From NCBI RefSeq assembly GCF_022436705.1, contig NZ_JAKUHT010000005.1, forward strand, positions 391,396 to 455,395: 64,000 nucleotides of DNA, given 5' to 3'. The notes under the pieces are model-generated. The model made no database searches. It was given only the letters and a program-made list of their open reading frames with translations, and had not been told where the DNA came from. Source of the DNA: Nocardioides sp. CFH 31398 (lineage in GTDB: Bacteria > Actinomycetota > Actinomycetes > Propionibacteriales > Nocardioidaceae). How positions within the stretch are numbered: the first letter of the stretch is position 1; each line of letters starts with the position of its first letter. Of the stretch, positions 41,009-51,566 are shown piece after piece. Position numbers and translations under genes: made by a program.

Positions 41009-42654
41009 GCGCGCACCTGGTCGTGTCCGGCCTGGCCGGCGGGTACGGCCACCGCACCCTCTTCGAGGGTCTCGACCTGACCGTCGCCCCCGGGGACGTC
41101 GTCGGCGTCGTCGGCGCCAACGGGGCCGGCAAGAGCACGCTGCTGCGGGTCCTCGCCGGTGACCTCGCCCCGCTCGAGGGCACGGTCGCCGCCGCGCCGA
41201 GCGACGCGTTCGTCGGGTGGCTGCCCCAGGAGCACGAGCGGCGCGACGGCGAGACGGTCGCGGCCTACGTCGCCCGGCGCACGGGGTGCACGGAGGCGAC
41301 CGCGGCCATGGAGCGGCTGGCGGTGGCGATGGGCGAGCCTGGCGCGCCCGCCTCCGTGGCCGACGACTACTCCCGTGCCCTCGACCACTGGCTCGCCACC
41401 GGGGCGCCGGACCTCGACGAGCGCCTGCCGCCGGTGATGGCCGACCTGGGCCTTGACGTCGGGCCGGAGGCACCGATGACCTCGCTGTCCGGCGGTCAGG
41501 CCGCCCGCGCCGCGCTGGCCGCGCTGCTGCTGAGCCGGTTCGACGTCGTCCTGCTCGACGAGCCGACCAACGACCTCGACCTGGCCGGCCTCGACCGGCT
41601 GGAGCGCTTCGTCGAGGGGCTGCGCGCGGGCGTCGTCCTCGTCTCGCACGACCGTGAGTTCCTCTCGCGGGTCGTCACGCGCGTCGTCGAGCTGGACCTC
41701 GCGCAGCACCAGGTCGCGACCTACGACGGCGGGTACGACGCCTACCTGGAGGAGCGGGCGGTCGCGCGCCGGCACGCGCGGGAGGCGTACGAGGAGTTCG
41801 CCGACCAGAAGGCCGACCTGGTCCGCCGCGCACGGGTGCAGCGGGAGTGGAGCTCGCAGGGCGTCCGGAACGCGATGAGGAAGTCGCCCGACAACGACAA
41901 GATCCGCCGCCGCGCGCAGTCGGAGTCGTCGGAGAAGCAGGCGCAGAAGGTGCGGCAGATGGAGTCGCGGATCGCCCGGCTGACCGAGGTCGAGGAGCCG
42001 CGCAAGGAGTGGGTGCTGCAGTTCACGGTGGCCCGGGCCCCACGGTCGAGCTCGGTGGTCGCGACCCTCGACGCGGCGACCGCGGAGCTGGGGTCGTTCA
42101 CCCTGGGCCCGGTCTCGCTGCAGGTCAGCGCGGGCGACCGGATCGGCGTCACCGGACCCAACGGCGCCGGCAAGACCACCCTGCTGCGCCTGCTGCTGGG
42201 CCGGCTGGCCCCCACCTCCGGACGCGCCTCCCTCGGCGCCTCGGTCGCCGTCGGCGAGATCGACCAGGCCCGCACCGGCCTCGCCGACGACCTGCCGCTC
42301 GGCGACGCCTTCGGCCTCGCCGTGCCGGACTGGACGCCAGCCGACGTCCGCACCCTGCTGGCGAAGTTCGGCCTGAAGGCCGACCAGGTCGCCAGCACCG
42401 TCGGCGCCCTCTCCCCCGGCGAGCGCACCCGGGCCGCGATGGCGCTGCTCCAGGCCCGCGGGGTCAACCTGCTGGTGCTCGACGAGCCCACCAACCACCT
42501 CGACCTGCCCGCGATCGAGCAGCTGGAGCAGGCGCTCGAGTCGTACGACGGGGCGCTGGTCCTGGTCTCCCACGACCGGCGGCTGCTGGAGTCCGTCCGC
42601 CTCGACCAGCGCTGGCACGTCGACGGCGGGCAGGTCACCGTCACCCACCTGTAG
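41005..42654 (+). CDS. ABC-F family ATP-binding protein
   Basis: A 549-aa protein with two ABC domains and no membrane segment. First Walker [10 protein letters not shown], signature LSGGQ, Walker [10 protein letters not shown]; second [23 protein letters not shown]. Between them is a long basic helical linker ([20 protein letters not shown] to [17 protein letters not shown]), the P-site tRNA interaction motif. ABC-F proteins act on ribosomes as translation factors or antibiotic-resistance proteins. GTG 41005 overlaps the XRE-TetR stop (GTGA). A -10-like TACGAT at 40993-40998 also lies 6 nt upstream, so an internal leaderless promoter is possible. Confidence 0.93.
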   Translation: MSAHLVVSGLAGGYGHRTLFEGLDLTVAPGDVVGVVGANGAGKSTLLRVLAGDLAPLEGTVAAAPSDAFVGWLPQEHERRDGETVAAYVARRTGCTEATAAMERLAVAMGEPGAPASVADDYSRALDHWLATGAPDLDERLPPVMADLGLDVGPEAPMTSLSGGQAARAALAALLLSRFDVVLLDEPTNDLDLAGLDRLERFVEGLRAGVVLVSHDREFLSRVVTRVVELDLAQHQVATYDGGYDAYLEERAVARRHAREAYEEFADQKADLVRRARVQREWSSQGVRNAMRKSPDNDKIRRRAQSESSEKQAQKVRQMESRIARLTEVEEPRKEWVLQFTVARAPRSSSVVATLDAATAELGSFTLGPVSLQVSAGDRIGVTGPNGAGKTTLLRLLLGRLAPTSGRASLGASVAVGEIDQARTGLADDLPLGDAFGLAVPDWTPADVRTLLAKFGLKADQVASTVGALSPGERTRAAMALLQARGVNLLVLDEPTNHLDLPAIEQLEQALESYDGALVLVSHDRRLLESVRLDQRWHVDGGQVTVTHL

Positions 42655-42656
42655 GC

Positions 42657-42742
42657 CGAGTCGGCACGTCTGCGCAGCCCACGGGGCTCGAGTCGGCACG
42701 TCTGCGCAGCCCACGGGGCTCGAGTCGGCACGTCTGCGCAGG
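42657..42742. repeat. 32-bp tandem repeat, 2.7 units, downstream of the ABC-F gene
   Basis: A unit beginning CGAGTCGGCACGTCTGCGCA is repeated at 42657, 42689 and 42721 with exact 32-bp period; the third copy stops after about 22 bp. It is followed (to about 42835) by GTCTCGACAGGCTCGACC and GGTCTCGAGGCTCGG-type REP-like sequence. No spacer diversity exists, so it is not CRISPR. The remainder of the gap to 42898 shows no supported gene. Confidence 0.85.
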
Positions 42743-42898
42743 GCTGCAGGGGTCTCGACAGGCTCGACCGGCGGTGGCGCGGGTCGGCCTCCGCCCCACC
42801 CGGTCTCGAGGCTCGGCCGCGGACGGCCTCACACCTCGACCACCGTGAGCGGCGGTGCCGGCGAACCACGCCGGACGGAGCAGAGGCGTAGGGGCGTC

Positions 42899-42937
42899 GT
42901 CAGGATCCTCGCGCGGGCCGTTAGGGAACCGTCAGGA
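42899..42937. promoter_or_regulatory. Candidate KdpE sites: GTYAGGR direct repeats upstream of kdp
   Basis: GTCAGGA (42899), GTTAGGG (42920) and GTCAGGA (42931) are in the same orientation with 21- and 11-bp spacing, so all lie on one DNA face. OmpR/KdpE-type regulators bind such direct repeats. They end 27 bp before the -10-like element at 42965. Confidence 0.45.
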
Positions 42938-42964
42938 CCGTCCAGGAGGGCCGATCGCCGGTCG

Positions 42965-42970
42965 TACGAA
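42965..42970 (+). promoter_or_regulatory. -10 element TACGAA of the kdp operon
   Basis: TACGAA is followed by six bases and then ATG 42977, matching the leaderless geometry seen at other genes in the window. Confidence 0.4.
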
Positions 42971-42976
42971 TGACGC

Positions 42977-43102
42977 ATGACTGATCTCCTGTACGTCGCG
43001 GCGACGATCGTGGCGTTCGTCGGACTGGCCCTCCTCGTGGGCGTCCTGGACCGGCGCGAGCGCCGTGCGACCCGCACCTCCTCGACCCGCGACGCCCGGT
43101 GA
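42977..43102 (+). CDS. Small membrane peptide in kdpF position, 41 aa
   Basis: One hydrophobic helix (residues about 4-24: [20 protein letters not shown]) followed by a basic tail. It sits where kdpF is found and its TGA overlaps the kdpA GTG by 4 nt. KdpF stabilises the KdpFABC complex, but classical KdpF is about 29 aa with a different motif (GYLxxALxxPE). This longer type with an LDRRERR tail is seen beside actinobacterial kdpA, and its equivalence to KdpF is unproven. Confidence 0.7.
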   Translation: MTDLLYVAATIVAFVGLALLVGVLDRRERRATRTSSTRDAR

Positions 43103-44763
43103 GCGAGGTCCTCCCGGCGCTCGGTCAGATCGCGGCACTGGTCCTCCTGCTGGTCCTCACCGTCCCCCTGCTCGCCCGCCACCTGGCCACCACGTACACC
43201 GGCGAGCGCCACCTCGCGGTGGAGCGCCTCGCCTACCGCGTGCTGCGCGTCGCCCCCGACGCCGACCAGCACTGGCGCACCTACGCCCTGTCGGTGCTCG
43301 GGTTCAGCCTCGTCGGCGTCCTCGCGCTCTACGCACTCGGCCGTCTGCAGCAATTTCTGCCGCTGTCCCTCGGCTTCGGCGCCCTGCCCGCGGACGGCGC
43401 CTGGAACACCGCCGTCAGCTTCGTCACCAACACCAACTGGCAGTGGTACTCCGGCGAGGCCGCCCTCGGACACCTCGTGCAGGCCTCCGGCCTGACCGTC
43501 CAGAACTTCGTCAGCGCCGGCGTCGGGATGTCCGTGGCCGCAGCCTTCGCCCGCGGCCTGGCCCTCGCCGACAACGGCGGCCGCGTCGGCAACTTCTTCA
43601 CCGACCTCGTGCGCACCGTCGTCCGGGTGCTGCTGCCGATCGCCCTCGTCGCCGCCGTCGTGCTCGTGCTGCTCGGCGTCGTCCAGAACCTCTCCGGCGA
43701 CCGCGTGATGGACACCCTCACCGGCGGCACCCAGGTCCTCACCGGCGGACCCGTGGCCAGCCAGGAGGCCATCAAGGAGCTCGGCACCAACGGCGGCGGG
43801 TTCTACAACGTCAACTCCGCGCACCCCTTCGAGAACCCGAGCCCGCTGTCGAACCTGCTCGAGATGTACCTGATCCTGCTCGTCCCGTTCGCGATGGTCG
43901 GCGCCTTCGGCCGCATCGTCGGCGACAAGCGCCAGGGCTGGGCGGTCGGCGCGGTCATGACGGTCCTCCTCGGCGCCGTCGTCGCCGCCACCACGTGGGC
44001 GGAGATGGCGGGCCCCGGCAGCGCCCCGCAGCTCGCCGGCGGCGCGATGGAGGGCAAGGAGGTGCGCTTCGGCGAGGCCGCGTCCGCCCTCTTCGCCGCC
44101 GTCACCACGGGGACGTCGACCGGCGCGGTCAACGCCATGCACGACTCGTTCACCGCCGCCGGCGGCGGCACCGTCATGTTCGCGATGATGCTCGGCGAGA
44201 TCGCTCCGGGCGGCGTGGGCTCCGGCCTCTACGGCATGCTCGTGCTCGCCGTCGTCACCGTCTTCCTCGCCGGGCTCATGGTCGGCCGCACGCCGGAGTA
44301 CCTCGGCAAGAAGATCAGCCAGCGCGAGATGGGCCTGGTGGCGGCGTACGTGCTCACCACCCCCGTCCTGCTGCTGGTCGGCATCGCGGTCGCCGTGTCG
44401 TTCGACGCGGGCCCCGCCGGCGTCCTCAACTCCGGGCCGCACGGCTTCTCCGAGATGCTGTACGCCGTCACCTCGGCCGCCAACAACAACGGCTCGGCCT
44501 TCGGTGGCCTCACCTCGGGCACCCCGTTCTGGAACACCCTGCTCGGGGTCCTCATGCTGCTCGGTCGCTTCGTGCCGATCGTGCTCGTGCTCGCGCTGGC
44601 CGGACGGTTCGCCGCCGCCCGTCGGGTGCCCGCCGGGTCCGGCACGCTGCCGACCCACCGGCCCCTGTTCGTCGCCCTCCTCACCGGCGTGGCGCTCGTC
44701 CTCGTCGGCCTCACCTACGTGCCGGTGCTCCTGCTCGGCCCCGTCGTGGAGTCCCTGTCGTGA
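43099..44763 (+). CDS. kdpA: Potassium-transporting ATPase subunit A
   Basis: A 554-aa, 10-helix K+-binding subunit of the KdpFABC P-type ATPase in the cytoplasmic membrane. Selectivity-filter-like loops are visible: [49 protein letters not shown] and [13 protein letters not shown]. Length equals the family norm. GTG 43099 overlaps the upstream small gene. It imports K+ at low external potassium when combined with KdpB and KdpC. Confidence 0.97.
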   Translation: MSEVLPALGQIAALVLLLVLTVPLLARHLATTYTGERHLAVERLAYRVLRVAPDADQHWRTYALSVLGFSLVGVLALYALGRLQQFLPLSLGFGALPADGAWNTAVSFVTNTNWQWYSGEAALGHLVQASGLTVQNFVSAGVGMSVAAAFARGLALADNGGRVGNFFTDLVRTVVRVLLPIALVAAVVLVLLGVVQNLSGDRVMDTLTGGTQVLTGGPVASQEAIKELGTNGGGFYNVNSAHPFENPSPLSNLLEMYLILLVPFAMVGAFGRIVGDKRQGWAVGAVMTVLLGAVVAATTWAEMAGPGSAPQLAGGAMEGKEVRFGEAASALFAAVTTGTSTGAVNAMHDSFTAAGGGTVMFAMMLGEIAPGGVGSGLYGMLVLAVVTVFLAGLMVGRTPEYLGKKISQREMGLVAAYVLTTPVLLLVGIAVAVSFDAGPAGVLNSGPHGFSEMLYAVTSAANNNGSAFGGLTSGTPFWNTLLGVLMLLGRFVPIVLVLALAGRFAAARRVPAGSGTLPTHRPLFVALLTGVALVLVGLTYVPVLLLGPVVESLS

Positions 44764-46841
44764 CCGTGACCGAACCCTCCCCCGCCGCCGAGCCGCGGAC
44801 CGCGTCGTCCTCGGGGGTCCTCACCCCCGCCCAGCTCGCCGAGGCCCTACCGGGCGCGCTGCGCAAGCTGGACCCGCGCGAGCTGCTCGCCACGCCGGTG
44901 ATGCTCGTCGTCGAGGTCGGCGCCGTCGCGACCACCGTCCTCTCGGTGCTCGACCCGTCCGTCCTCGGCTGGTTCGTCACCGTCTGGCTGTGGCTCACCG
45001 TGCTCTTCGGGACCCTCGCGGAGTCCGTCGCCGAGGGCCGGGGCAAGGCGCAGGCCGCGAGCCTGCGCGCGCTCCAGACCGAGACCTCGGCCCGCCGGCG
45101 CACGCCGTCCGGCGAGGTCGAGGACGTCCCCAGCACCAGCCTGCACGTCGGGGACGTCGTCCTCGTCGCCGCCGGGGAGCGCATCCCCGGCGACGGCGAG
45201 GTGATCGAGGGCGTCGCGTCGGTCGACGAGTCCGCCGTCACCGGCGAGTCGGCCCCCGTCATCCGGGAGTCCGGGGGCGACCGCAGCGCAGTCACCGGCG
45301 GCACCACGGTGCTCTCCGACGAGATCGCCGTCCGGATCTCCTCCGAGCCCGGCCAGTCGTTCGTCGACCGCATGATCTCCCTCGTCGAGGGCTCGGAACG
45401 TCAGCGCACGCCCAACGAGCTCGCGCTCAACGTGCTGCTGTCGGCGCTGACGGTCGTGTTCGTCGTGGTCTGCGTGACCCTGTGGCCGGTCGCGAGCTAC
45501 AGCGGCGCCCGCCAGTCGGTGCTCGTGCTGCTCGCCCTCCTCGTCTGCCTCATCCCGACGACCATCGGGGCCCTGCTGTCGGCCATCGGCATCGCCGGCA
45601 TGGACCGCCTCGTGCGCCGCAACGTCCTCGCCATGTCGGGCCGGGCGGTCGAGGCCGCCGGGGACATCGACGTCCTGCTCCTCGACAAGACCGGCACCAT
45701 CACGCTCGGCAACCGCTACGCCACCGAGCTGCTGCGCACCGACGGCGTCACCGAGGAGGAGCTCGCGGAGGCGGCCCTGCTCTCCTCGCTGGCCGACGAG
45801 ACACCGGAGGGTCGCAGCGTCGTCGACCTCGTCGACGGCCTCGTCGACGGCCCTGGCACGACCGGCGCCGGATCGGGCGGACGCCGCCACGAGGTGCCAC
45901 GCGGCACCACCCTGGTGGAGTTCAGCGCCACCACCCGCATGAGCGGGGTCGACCTGCCGGACCGCGAGATCCGCAAGGGCGCCGCCTCCGCGGTGAAGGA
46001 GTGGGTGGGTCACGGCGACGACCTCCTCGACGAGCTCGTCGACCAGGTCAGCCGCAGCGGCGGGACCCCGCTGGTCGTCGCGGAGTCCCGCGACGGCCGG
46101 GGCCGGCTGCTCGGCGTCATCCACCTCAAGGACGTGGTGAAGCCGGGCATCACCGAGCGGTTCGAGGAGATGCGGGCGATCGGCATCCGCACGGTCATGA
46201 TCACCGGCGACAACGCGGTCACCGCGCAGGCGATCGCGAAGGAGGCGGGCGTCGACGACTTCCTGGCCGAGGCCACGCCGGAGGACAAGCTGGCCCTGAT
46301 CCGCCAGGAGCAGGAGGGCGGCCGCCTGGTCGCGATGTGCGGCGACGGCACGAACGACGCCCCCGCCCTGGCCCAGGCCGACGTGGGCGTCGCGATGAAC
46401 ACCGGCACGGTCGCGGCGAAGGAGGCCGGCAACATGGTCGACCTCGACTCGGACCCGACGAAGCTCATCGACATCGTCGAGATCGGCAAGCAGCTGCTCA
46501 TCACCCGCGGCGCGCTCACGACGTTCTCCGTCGCCAACGACGTCGCGAAGTACTTCGCGATCCTGCCCGCCATGTTCGTTGTCGCGTTCCCGCAGCTCGA
46601 CGTCCTCAACGTCATGCGGCTCTCCAGCCCGGAGTCCGCCATCGTCAGCGCGGTCGTCTTCAACGCGCTCGTCATCGTCGCCCTGATCCCCCTCGCCCTG
46701 CGGGGCGTGACCTATCGGCCCTCGTCCGCGGCGGCCCTGCTGCGGCGCAACCTGCTCGTCTACGGCGTCGGCGGCCTGCTCGCCCCGTTCGTCGGCATCA
46801 AGCTGCTCGACCTCGTGATCTCCCTGGTCCCCGGTCTCTGA
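44760..46841 (+). CDS. kdpB: Potassium-transporting ATPase subunit B (P-type ATPase)
   Basis: A 693-aa catalytic subunit. Phosphorylated Asp309 is in [15 protein letters not shown]; the actuator motif is [10 protein letters not shown]; the nucleotide domain has [20 protein letters not shown]; the hinge is [23 protein letters not shown] 44760 overlaps the kdpA stop by 4 nt (a second GTG at 44766 is also possible). The first 30 residues are a variable cytoplasmic tail. ATP hydrolysis here drives K+ movement through KdpA. Confidence 0.97.
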   Translation: MTVTEPSPAAEPRTASSSGVLTPAQLAEALPGALRKLDPRELLATPVMLVVEVGAVATTVLSVLDPSVLGWFVTVWLWLTVLFGTLAESVAEGRGKAQAASLRALQTETSARRRTPSGEVEDVPSTSLHVGDVVLVAAGERIPGDGEVIEGVASVDESAVTGESAPVIRESGGDRSAVTGGTTVLSDEIAVRISSEPGQSFVDRMISLVEGSERQRTPNELALNVLLSALTVVFVVVCVTLWPVASYSGARQSVLVLLALLVCLIPTTIGALLSAIGIAGMDRLVRRNVLAMSGRAVEAAGDIDVLLLDKTGTITLGNRYATELLRTDGVTEEELAEAALLSSLADETPEGRSVVDLVDGLVDGPGTTGAGSGGRRHEVPRGTTLVEFSATTRMSGVDLPDREIRKGAASAVKEWVGHGDDLLDELVDQVSRSGGTPLVVAESRDGRGRLLGVIHLKDVVKPGITERFEEMRAIGIRTVMITGDNAVTAQAIAKEAGVDDFLAEATPEDKLALIRQEQEGGRLVAMCGDGTNDAPALAQADVGVAMNTGTVAAKEAGNMVDLDSDPTKLIDIVEIGKQLLITRGALTTFSVANDVAKYFAILPAMFVVAFPQLDVLNVMRLSSPESAIVSAVVFNALVIVALIPLALRGVTYRPSSAAALLRRNLLVYGVGGLLAPFVGIKLLDLVISLVPGL

Positions 46842-46860
46842 GCGAACGAAGGAGACTCCT

Positions 46861-47475
46861 GTGAACGTCCTGACCGACCTCTGGCGCCAGAGCCTCGCCG
46901 GCCTGCGTCTGCTCGTGGCCGCCACCCTCGTCCTGGGCGTCGTCTACCCCGCCGTCGTCCTCGGCTTCGGGCGCGTCGCCGCCCCGTGGCAGGCCGAGGG
47001 CTCCCTGGTCACCGCCGACGGGTCCCGCACGACCGACGTGTCCGAGGCCGCCGGGTCGTCCCTGCTCGGGCAGGTCGTCGACGACCCGGACCTGTTCTGG
47101 AACCGCCCGTCGGCCGCGGGCGAGGGCTACGACACGCTGTCGACGTACGGCTCCAACCTCGGGCCCGAGGAGCCGGCCCTGCTCGACGCTGTCCGGGAGC
47201 GGCAGGCGGAGCTCGCCGAGGCCAACGGCGTCGACGTCTCCGAGCTCCCGCCGGACGCCGTGACGGCGTCGGGGTCCGGCCTGGATCCGCACATCTCGGT
47301 TGCCTACGCTGAGCTGCAGGTCCCGCGGGTCGCCGAGGCGACCGGGATCGACGAGGACACCCTGAGGGGACTCGTCGAGGAGCACACCCAGGGCCGCACC
47401 CTGGGCGTGCTCGGAGAGCCGCGGGTCGACGTGCTGGGCCTCAACACCGCGGTCCTGCAGGAGGACGGGAGCTGA
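46861..47475 (+). CDS. kdpC: Potassium-transporting ATPase subunit C
   Basis: A 204-aa subunit with one N-terminal membrane helix (residues about 14-36: LRLLVAATLVLGVVYPAVVL) and an extracytoplasmic domain. It includes LFWNRPSAAGEGYDTLSTYGSNLGP, reported here as a KdpC hallmark, and ASGSGLDPHISVAYAELQ. It bridges KdpA and KdpB. GTG 46861 has AAGGAG upstream. KdpD begins 1 nt after its stop. Confidence 0.96.
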   Translation: MNVLTDLWRQSLAGLRLLVAATLVLGVVYPAVVLGFGRVAAPWQAEGSLVTADGSRTTDVSEAAGSSLLGQVVDDPDLFWNRPSAAGEGYDTLSTYGSNLGPEEPALLDAVRERQAELAEANGVDVSELPPDAVTASGSGLDPHISVAYAELQVPRVAEATGIDEDTLRGLVEEHTQGRTLGVLGEPRVDVLGLNTAVLQEDGS

Positions 47476-47476
47476 G

Positions 47477-50110
47477 GTGCCACAGCCAGCGGACCAGGCC
47501 CGGGCCGAGCGGGTCGTGCGGCGCCGCGGGCGCCTCACCGTCTACCTGGGCGCCGCGCCCGGGGTCGGCAAGACGTACGCGATGCTCGGCGAGGCGCACC
47601 GGCGGGCGGAGCGCGGCACGGACGTCGTGGTCGGGATCGTGGAGACCCACGGGCGTGAGCGCACCCGGCTGCAGCTCGGCGACCTCGAGGTGGTCCCCCG
47701 GCGCCGCGTCGAGCACCGCGGCACCGTGCTCACCGAGATGGACGTCGACGCCGTCCTCGAGCGGCAGCCGGACGTCGTCCTCGTCGACGAGCTCGCCCAC
47801 ACCAACGTGCCGGGCAGCCGCCACGAGAAGCGGGCCGCCGACGTCGCGGACCTGCTGGCCGCCGGCATCGACGTGATCACCACCGTCAACATCCAGCACC
47901 TCGAGTCCCTCAACGACGAGGTGGAGGACATCACCGGGGTCCGCCAGCGCGAGACCGTGCCCGACGAGACGGTCCGGGCGGCGGAGAACATCCAGCTCAT
48001 CGACATGTCGCCCGAGGCGCTGCGACGGCGCATGGCGCACGGCAACATCTACAAGCCGGACGCCGTCGAGGCGTCCCTGACGTCGTACTTCCGGGTCGGG
48101 AACCTCACCGCGCTGCGCGAGCTCGCGCTGCTCTGGCTGGCCGACCGGGTCGACGACCAGCTCGACGACTACCGCCGCGCCCACCGCATCGTCGAGACCT
48201 GGCCCGCGAAGGAACGCATCGTCGTGGCCGTCACCGGTGGGCCGGAGAGCGAGACCCTCGTCCGGCGCGGCGCGCGCCTCGCCAAACGGGCCGCCGGCTC
48301 CGAGCTGCTGGCCGTGCACGTGCTGGCCACCGACGGCCTGCGCAGCAAGGACGAGCGCGACCTCGGCGCCGTGCAGCGCCTGGTCGCGGACGTCGGCGGC
48401 ACGTTCCACACCGTCGTCGGCGAGGACCGCGCCTCGGCGATCGTCGAGTTCGCCGAGGGCGTCAACGCCACGATGGTGCTCGTCGGCGTCTCCCGCCACG
48501 GGCGCCTACGCCGGGTGGCGGCGGGGACGACCGGCGACCGCATCGCCTCGCTCGCCGGTCGCATCGACGTCCACCTCGTCACCCACGACCAGGTCAGCCG
48601 CCGGACGGTGGCCCGGCCGGCGCTGTCCCCGCTGTCGCCGAGCCGGCAGGTGGCCGGGTGGGTGGGCGCCGTCGTCCTCCCCCTGACGCTGGCCTGGCTG
48701 CTTCACGGGTTCGCCGACACCGACGACCTGGCCCTCGCCACCCTCGCCCTGCTGGCGTGCACGGTGGCCGTCGCCCTGGTCGGGGGCCTGTTCCCCGCGG
48801 TGCTGGGCGCCGTCCTCGGCTTCGGGGCCCTGAACTACTGGTTCACCCAGCCGACCGGCACCCTGACGGTCTCGGAGCCCCGCAACCTGCTGGTGCTCGC
48901 GGTGTTCGTCGCCGTGGCGGTCGGGGTCGCGACGGTCGTCGACCGCGCCTCGCGGCGGGCGGCGGAGGCGCTGCGCGCGCGGACCGAGGCGGCGACGATG
49001 AGCAGCCTGTCGCAGTCCGTGCTCACCGGCCAGGACACCGCGGAGGCAGTCGTCGAGCGGGTGCGGGAGACGTTCGGCCAGCGCGCGGCGTCGCTGCTGA
49101 CCCGGGCGGACCCCGGCACCGACGTCGCGAGGACGGGCTGGACCATCACCGCCTCGTCCGGCTCGCCCTGTGCGGCGACCCCCGACGGCGGCGACACCCG
49201 GGTGGCGGTGGACGACGACCACGTCCTCGTGCTGTGCGGCGAGCCGCTGCGGGCCAGCGACCAGCGCGTGCTCAACGCCTTCGCGACCCAGGCCGGTCTC
49301 GTGCTCGAGCACCGCCGCCTGAAGGAGCGGGACCTGAGGGTGCAGGCGCTCGAGCGCGCCGAGGCCACGTCGACGGCGCTGCTGCGGGCGGTGTCCCACG
49401 ACCTGCGGACCCCGCTGGCCTCCATGAGGACCTCCGTCGACGGCGCCCTGACCGCCTCGGTGTCCGCCGAGGACCGGGCCGAGCTCCTGCGCACCATCGC
49501 CACCTCCGCCGACACGCTCGAGCGGCTCATCGACGACCTGCTCGACCTGTCGCGCCTGGAGAGCGGCCTCGTGAGGCCGGTGCTGAGGCCGCGCAGCCTC
49601 GACGAGGTCCTGCCCGTCGCGGTCTCCGGCCACGACCCGTCGCTGGTCTCGCTCGAGGTCGACGAGTCGGTGCCCCACGTGCTCACCGACGCGGGGCTGC
49701 TGACCCGGGTGGTCGCCAACCTCGTCGACAACGCCGTGAGGCACGCGGGCGGCCTCCCCGTCCGCGTCCTCGCGCACGTGCTCACGACCACCGTCGAGGT
49801 CCTCGTCGTCGACCGCGGCCCGGGCGTCGACGAGCAGCGGCGCGCCCGCATGTTCGAGCCCTTCCAGCGGCTCGGCGACACCTCGTCGGGCGGCCTCGGC
49901 CTCGGCCTCGCCGTCGCGCGCGGCCTGCTCGACGCCCTGGGCGGCACGCTGAGCGCCGAGGACACCGCCGGGGGTGGCCTCACGATGGTGGTCAGCCTGC
50001 CCCGCGCCACCCCGGACGGCCCCGGCGGCGCCGGAGGCCCGGACCCGCAGGCAGTCGTGCCGGCCCTGCCGGCCGTGTCGGCCGGGGAGGCCCCGGTGGC
50101 CCGGACGTGA
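47477..50110 (+). CDS. kdpD: Sensor histidine kinase of the Kdp system
   Basis: An 877-aa membrane kinase. Order: KdpD N-terminal domain with Walker-A-like GAAPGVGKTYAMLGEAHRRA and VDELAHTNVPGSRHEKR; universal-stress-like domain (about 235-360); four close hydrophobic helices (about 390-480); a GAF-like region (about 510-615); HisKA with His641 in VSHDLRTPLASMR; HATPase with NLVDNAVRHAGG and GLGLGLAVARG. It senses K+ limitation or turgor and phosphorylates KdpE. GTG 47477 follows kdpC by 1 nt. Confidence 0.96.
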   Translation: MPQPADQARAERVVRRRGRLTVYLGAAPGVGKTYAMLGEAHRRAERGTDVVVGIVETHGRERTRLQLGDLEVVPRRRVEHRGTVLTEMDVDAVLERQPDVVLVDELAHTNVPGSRHEKRAADVADLLAAGIDVITTVNIQHLESLNDEVEDITGVRQRETVPDETVRAAENIQLIDMSPEALRRRMAHGNIYKPDAVEASLTSYFRVGNLTALRELALLWLADRVDDQLDDYRRAHRIVETWPAKERIVVAVTGGPESETLVRRGARLAKRAAGSELLAVHVLATDGLRSKDERDLGAVQRLVADVGGTFHTVVGEDRASAIVEFAEGVNATMVLVGVSRHGRLRRVAAGTTGDRIASLAGRIDVHLVTHDQVSRRTVARPALSPLSPSRQVAGWVGAVVLPLTLAWLLHGFADTDDLALATLALLACTVAVALVGGLFPAVLGAVLGFGALNYWFTQPTGTLTVSEPRNLLVLAVFVAVAVGVATVVDRASRRAAEALRARTEAATMSSLSQSVLTGQDTAEAVVERVRETFGQRAASLLTRADPGTDVARTGWTITASSGSPCAATPDGGDTRVAVDDDHVLVLCGEPLRASDQRVLNAFATQAGLVLEHRRLKERDLRVQALERAEATSTALLRAVSHDLRTPLASMRTSVDGALTASVSAEDRAELLRTIATSADTLERLIDDLLDLSRLESGLVRPVLRPRSLDEVLPVAVSGHDPSLVSLEVDESVPHVLTDAGLLTRVVANLVDNAVRHAGGLPVRVLAHVLTTTVEVLVVDRGPGVDEQRRARMFEPFQRLGDTSSGGLGLGLAVARGLLDALGGTLSAEDTAGGGLTMVVSLPRATPDGPGGAGGPDPQAVVPALPAVSAGEAPVART

Positions 50111-50799
50111 GCGCCCCCTCCCCCCGCGTGCTGGTCGTGGACGACGAGCCGGCGCTCGCCCGGGCGCTGGCCATCAACCTGCGCGCGCACGGCTGGGACG
50201 TGCTGGTCGCCCACGACGGCCGCAGCGCCCTCGACACCGCGGTCACCGGCCACCCCGACGTCGTCCTGCTCGACCTGGGCCTGCCCGACATGGACGGCAC
50301 CGAGGTGATCTCCGGGCTCCGCGGCTGGACCTCGGTGCCGATCGTCGTCCTCTCGGCGCGCCAGCACGGCGAGGACAAGGTGGAGGCCCTCGACCTCGGC
50401 GCCGACGACTACGTGACGAAGCCGTTCGCGATCAACGAGCTCATGGCGCGGCTGCGCGCCGCCGTCCGCCGCAGCAGCGCCCCGTCGCCGGCGGTCTCGG
50501 AGGTCACCGTCGGCGACCTGGTGGTCGACCTCGGGCGCAAGCGGGTGTCGAAGCGCGGCGAGGACGTCCGCCTCACCCCCACCGAGTGGTCCTTCCTCGA
50601 GCTCCTCACCCGCCACGCCGGCAAGCTCGTGAGCCGCGAGCAGATCCTGCGGGAGGTGTGGGGCTTCGGCTACGAGGACAGCTACCACTACCTGCGCCTG
50701 TACGCCGCCCAGCTGCGCCGCAAGCTCGAGGACGACCCCGCGCACCCGCGCTACCTCACCACCACCGCAGGCCTGGGGTACACGCTCGAGACGGGCTGA
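50107..50799 (+). CDS. kdpE: OmpR-family response regulator of the Kdp system
   Basis: A 230-aa two-domain regulator. Receiver: VLVVDDEPALARALAIN, phosphoacceptor Asp56 in VVLLDLGLPDMDG, Lys in DYVTKPFAINEL. Winged helix (about 130-228): RLTPTEWSFLELLTRHAGKL and HYLRLYAAQLRRKLEDDPA. It activates kdp transcription, probably at the GTYAGGR repeats upstream of 42977. GTG 50107 overlaps the kdpD TGA by 4 nt, completing a single FABCDE-type operon. Confidence 0.96.
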   Translation: MSAPSPRVLVVDDEPALARALAINLRAHGWDVLVAHDGRSALDTAVTGHPDVVLLDLGLPDMDGTEVISGLRGWTSVPIVVLSARQHGEDKVEALDLGADDYVTKPFAINELMARLRAAVRRSSAPSPAVSEVTVGDLVVDLGRKRVSKRGEDVRLTPTEWSFLELLTRHAGKLVSREQILREVWGFGYEDSYHYLRLYAAQLRRKLEDDPAHPRYLTTTAGLGYTLETG

Positions 50800-50977
50800 G
50801 TCCGCCAGGCCGGCTCCGCCGCCCCGGCCGCGGTCCGCGGTTCACCACGCGAGGTGGGCGAGTGCCAGGACAGCGCGGTGAGCTCGCCTCGCCACCCGTC
50901 GACCCACCCACCTAGCGTGGTGGGCCCACGCGGCCCCGACCCTCCGGCCGCCGCGCTCACCGAGGCGAGGAGCACCC

Positions 50978-51340
50978 GTGATCGACCCCACCGGCCAGGA
51001 CCTCAAGGCGTTCCTCGAGGCGGGACCCGACGAGCCCGTCGTCATGCTCAACCTGCTCCGCTTCGCCGAGGGCGGACAGGCCGGTTACCTGGAGTACCTG
51101 CGCCACTTCCGGCCCCACGCCGAGGCGCGGGGGGCCCGGGTCCTGCACTACGGCCTCGGTGGCGACGCCCTGGTGGCCGAGGACGGCCAGGCCTGGGACG
51201 CCGTGCTGGTGGTCTCCTACCCGACCCGCCGCAGCTTCTCCGAGATGGTGCGCGACCCGGCGTACCGGGCGGGCGCGCACCTGCGGACTGAGTCGCTCGT
51301 CGAGGCGGTGCTGCAGCCGACCGTGCCGGTCGACCTCTAG
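50978..51340 (+). CDS. DUF1330 family protein
   Basis: A 120-aa protein with the alpha+beta-barrel-like DUF1330 pattern: PVVMLNLLRFAEGGQAGYLEY, GARVLHYGLGGDALVAEDGQ, VLVVSYPTRRSFSEMVRDPAY. Function is unknown; related dimeric barrels include EthD and NIPSNAP types. GTG 50978 has GAGGAG 6 nt upstream. A -10-like TAGCGT lies about 60 bp before it. The 178 bp between kdpE and this gene contain no supported ORF. Confidence 0.8.
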   Translation: MIDPTGQDLKAFLEAGPDEPVVMLNLLRFAEGGQAGYLEYLRHFRPHAEARGARVLHYGLGGDALVAEDGQAWDAVLVVSYPTRRSFSEMVRDPAYRAGAHLRTESLVEAVLQPTVPVDL

Positions 51341-51566
51341 GCCCGGGTCGGCGCACCCGCCGCACCGGCGGCGGACCGCACCCTCCGTCGGCCCACCGCA
51401 TCCCGAGCCTCGGGCGGCCTCGTGCCCCGACCACCGGCCACGGGCTGCGGGTCACGGGGCGGCGGGACGACGGGGCTGCGGGACGTTCGGTCGCGCGGCA
51501 GGATGGAGGAACACCCCGCAGACCCGGCCGGGGTGCCCGAACACCGCTCGACGTCGAGGAGAGCCC

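Noticed and set aside
42657..42742. Possible CRISPR array
   Set aside because: Units are directly abutting with a constant 32-bp period and no spacers; no cas genes are nearby.
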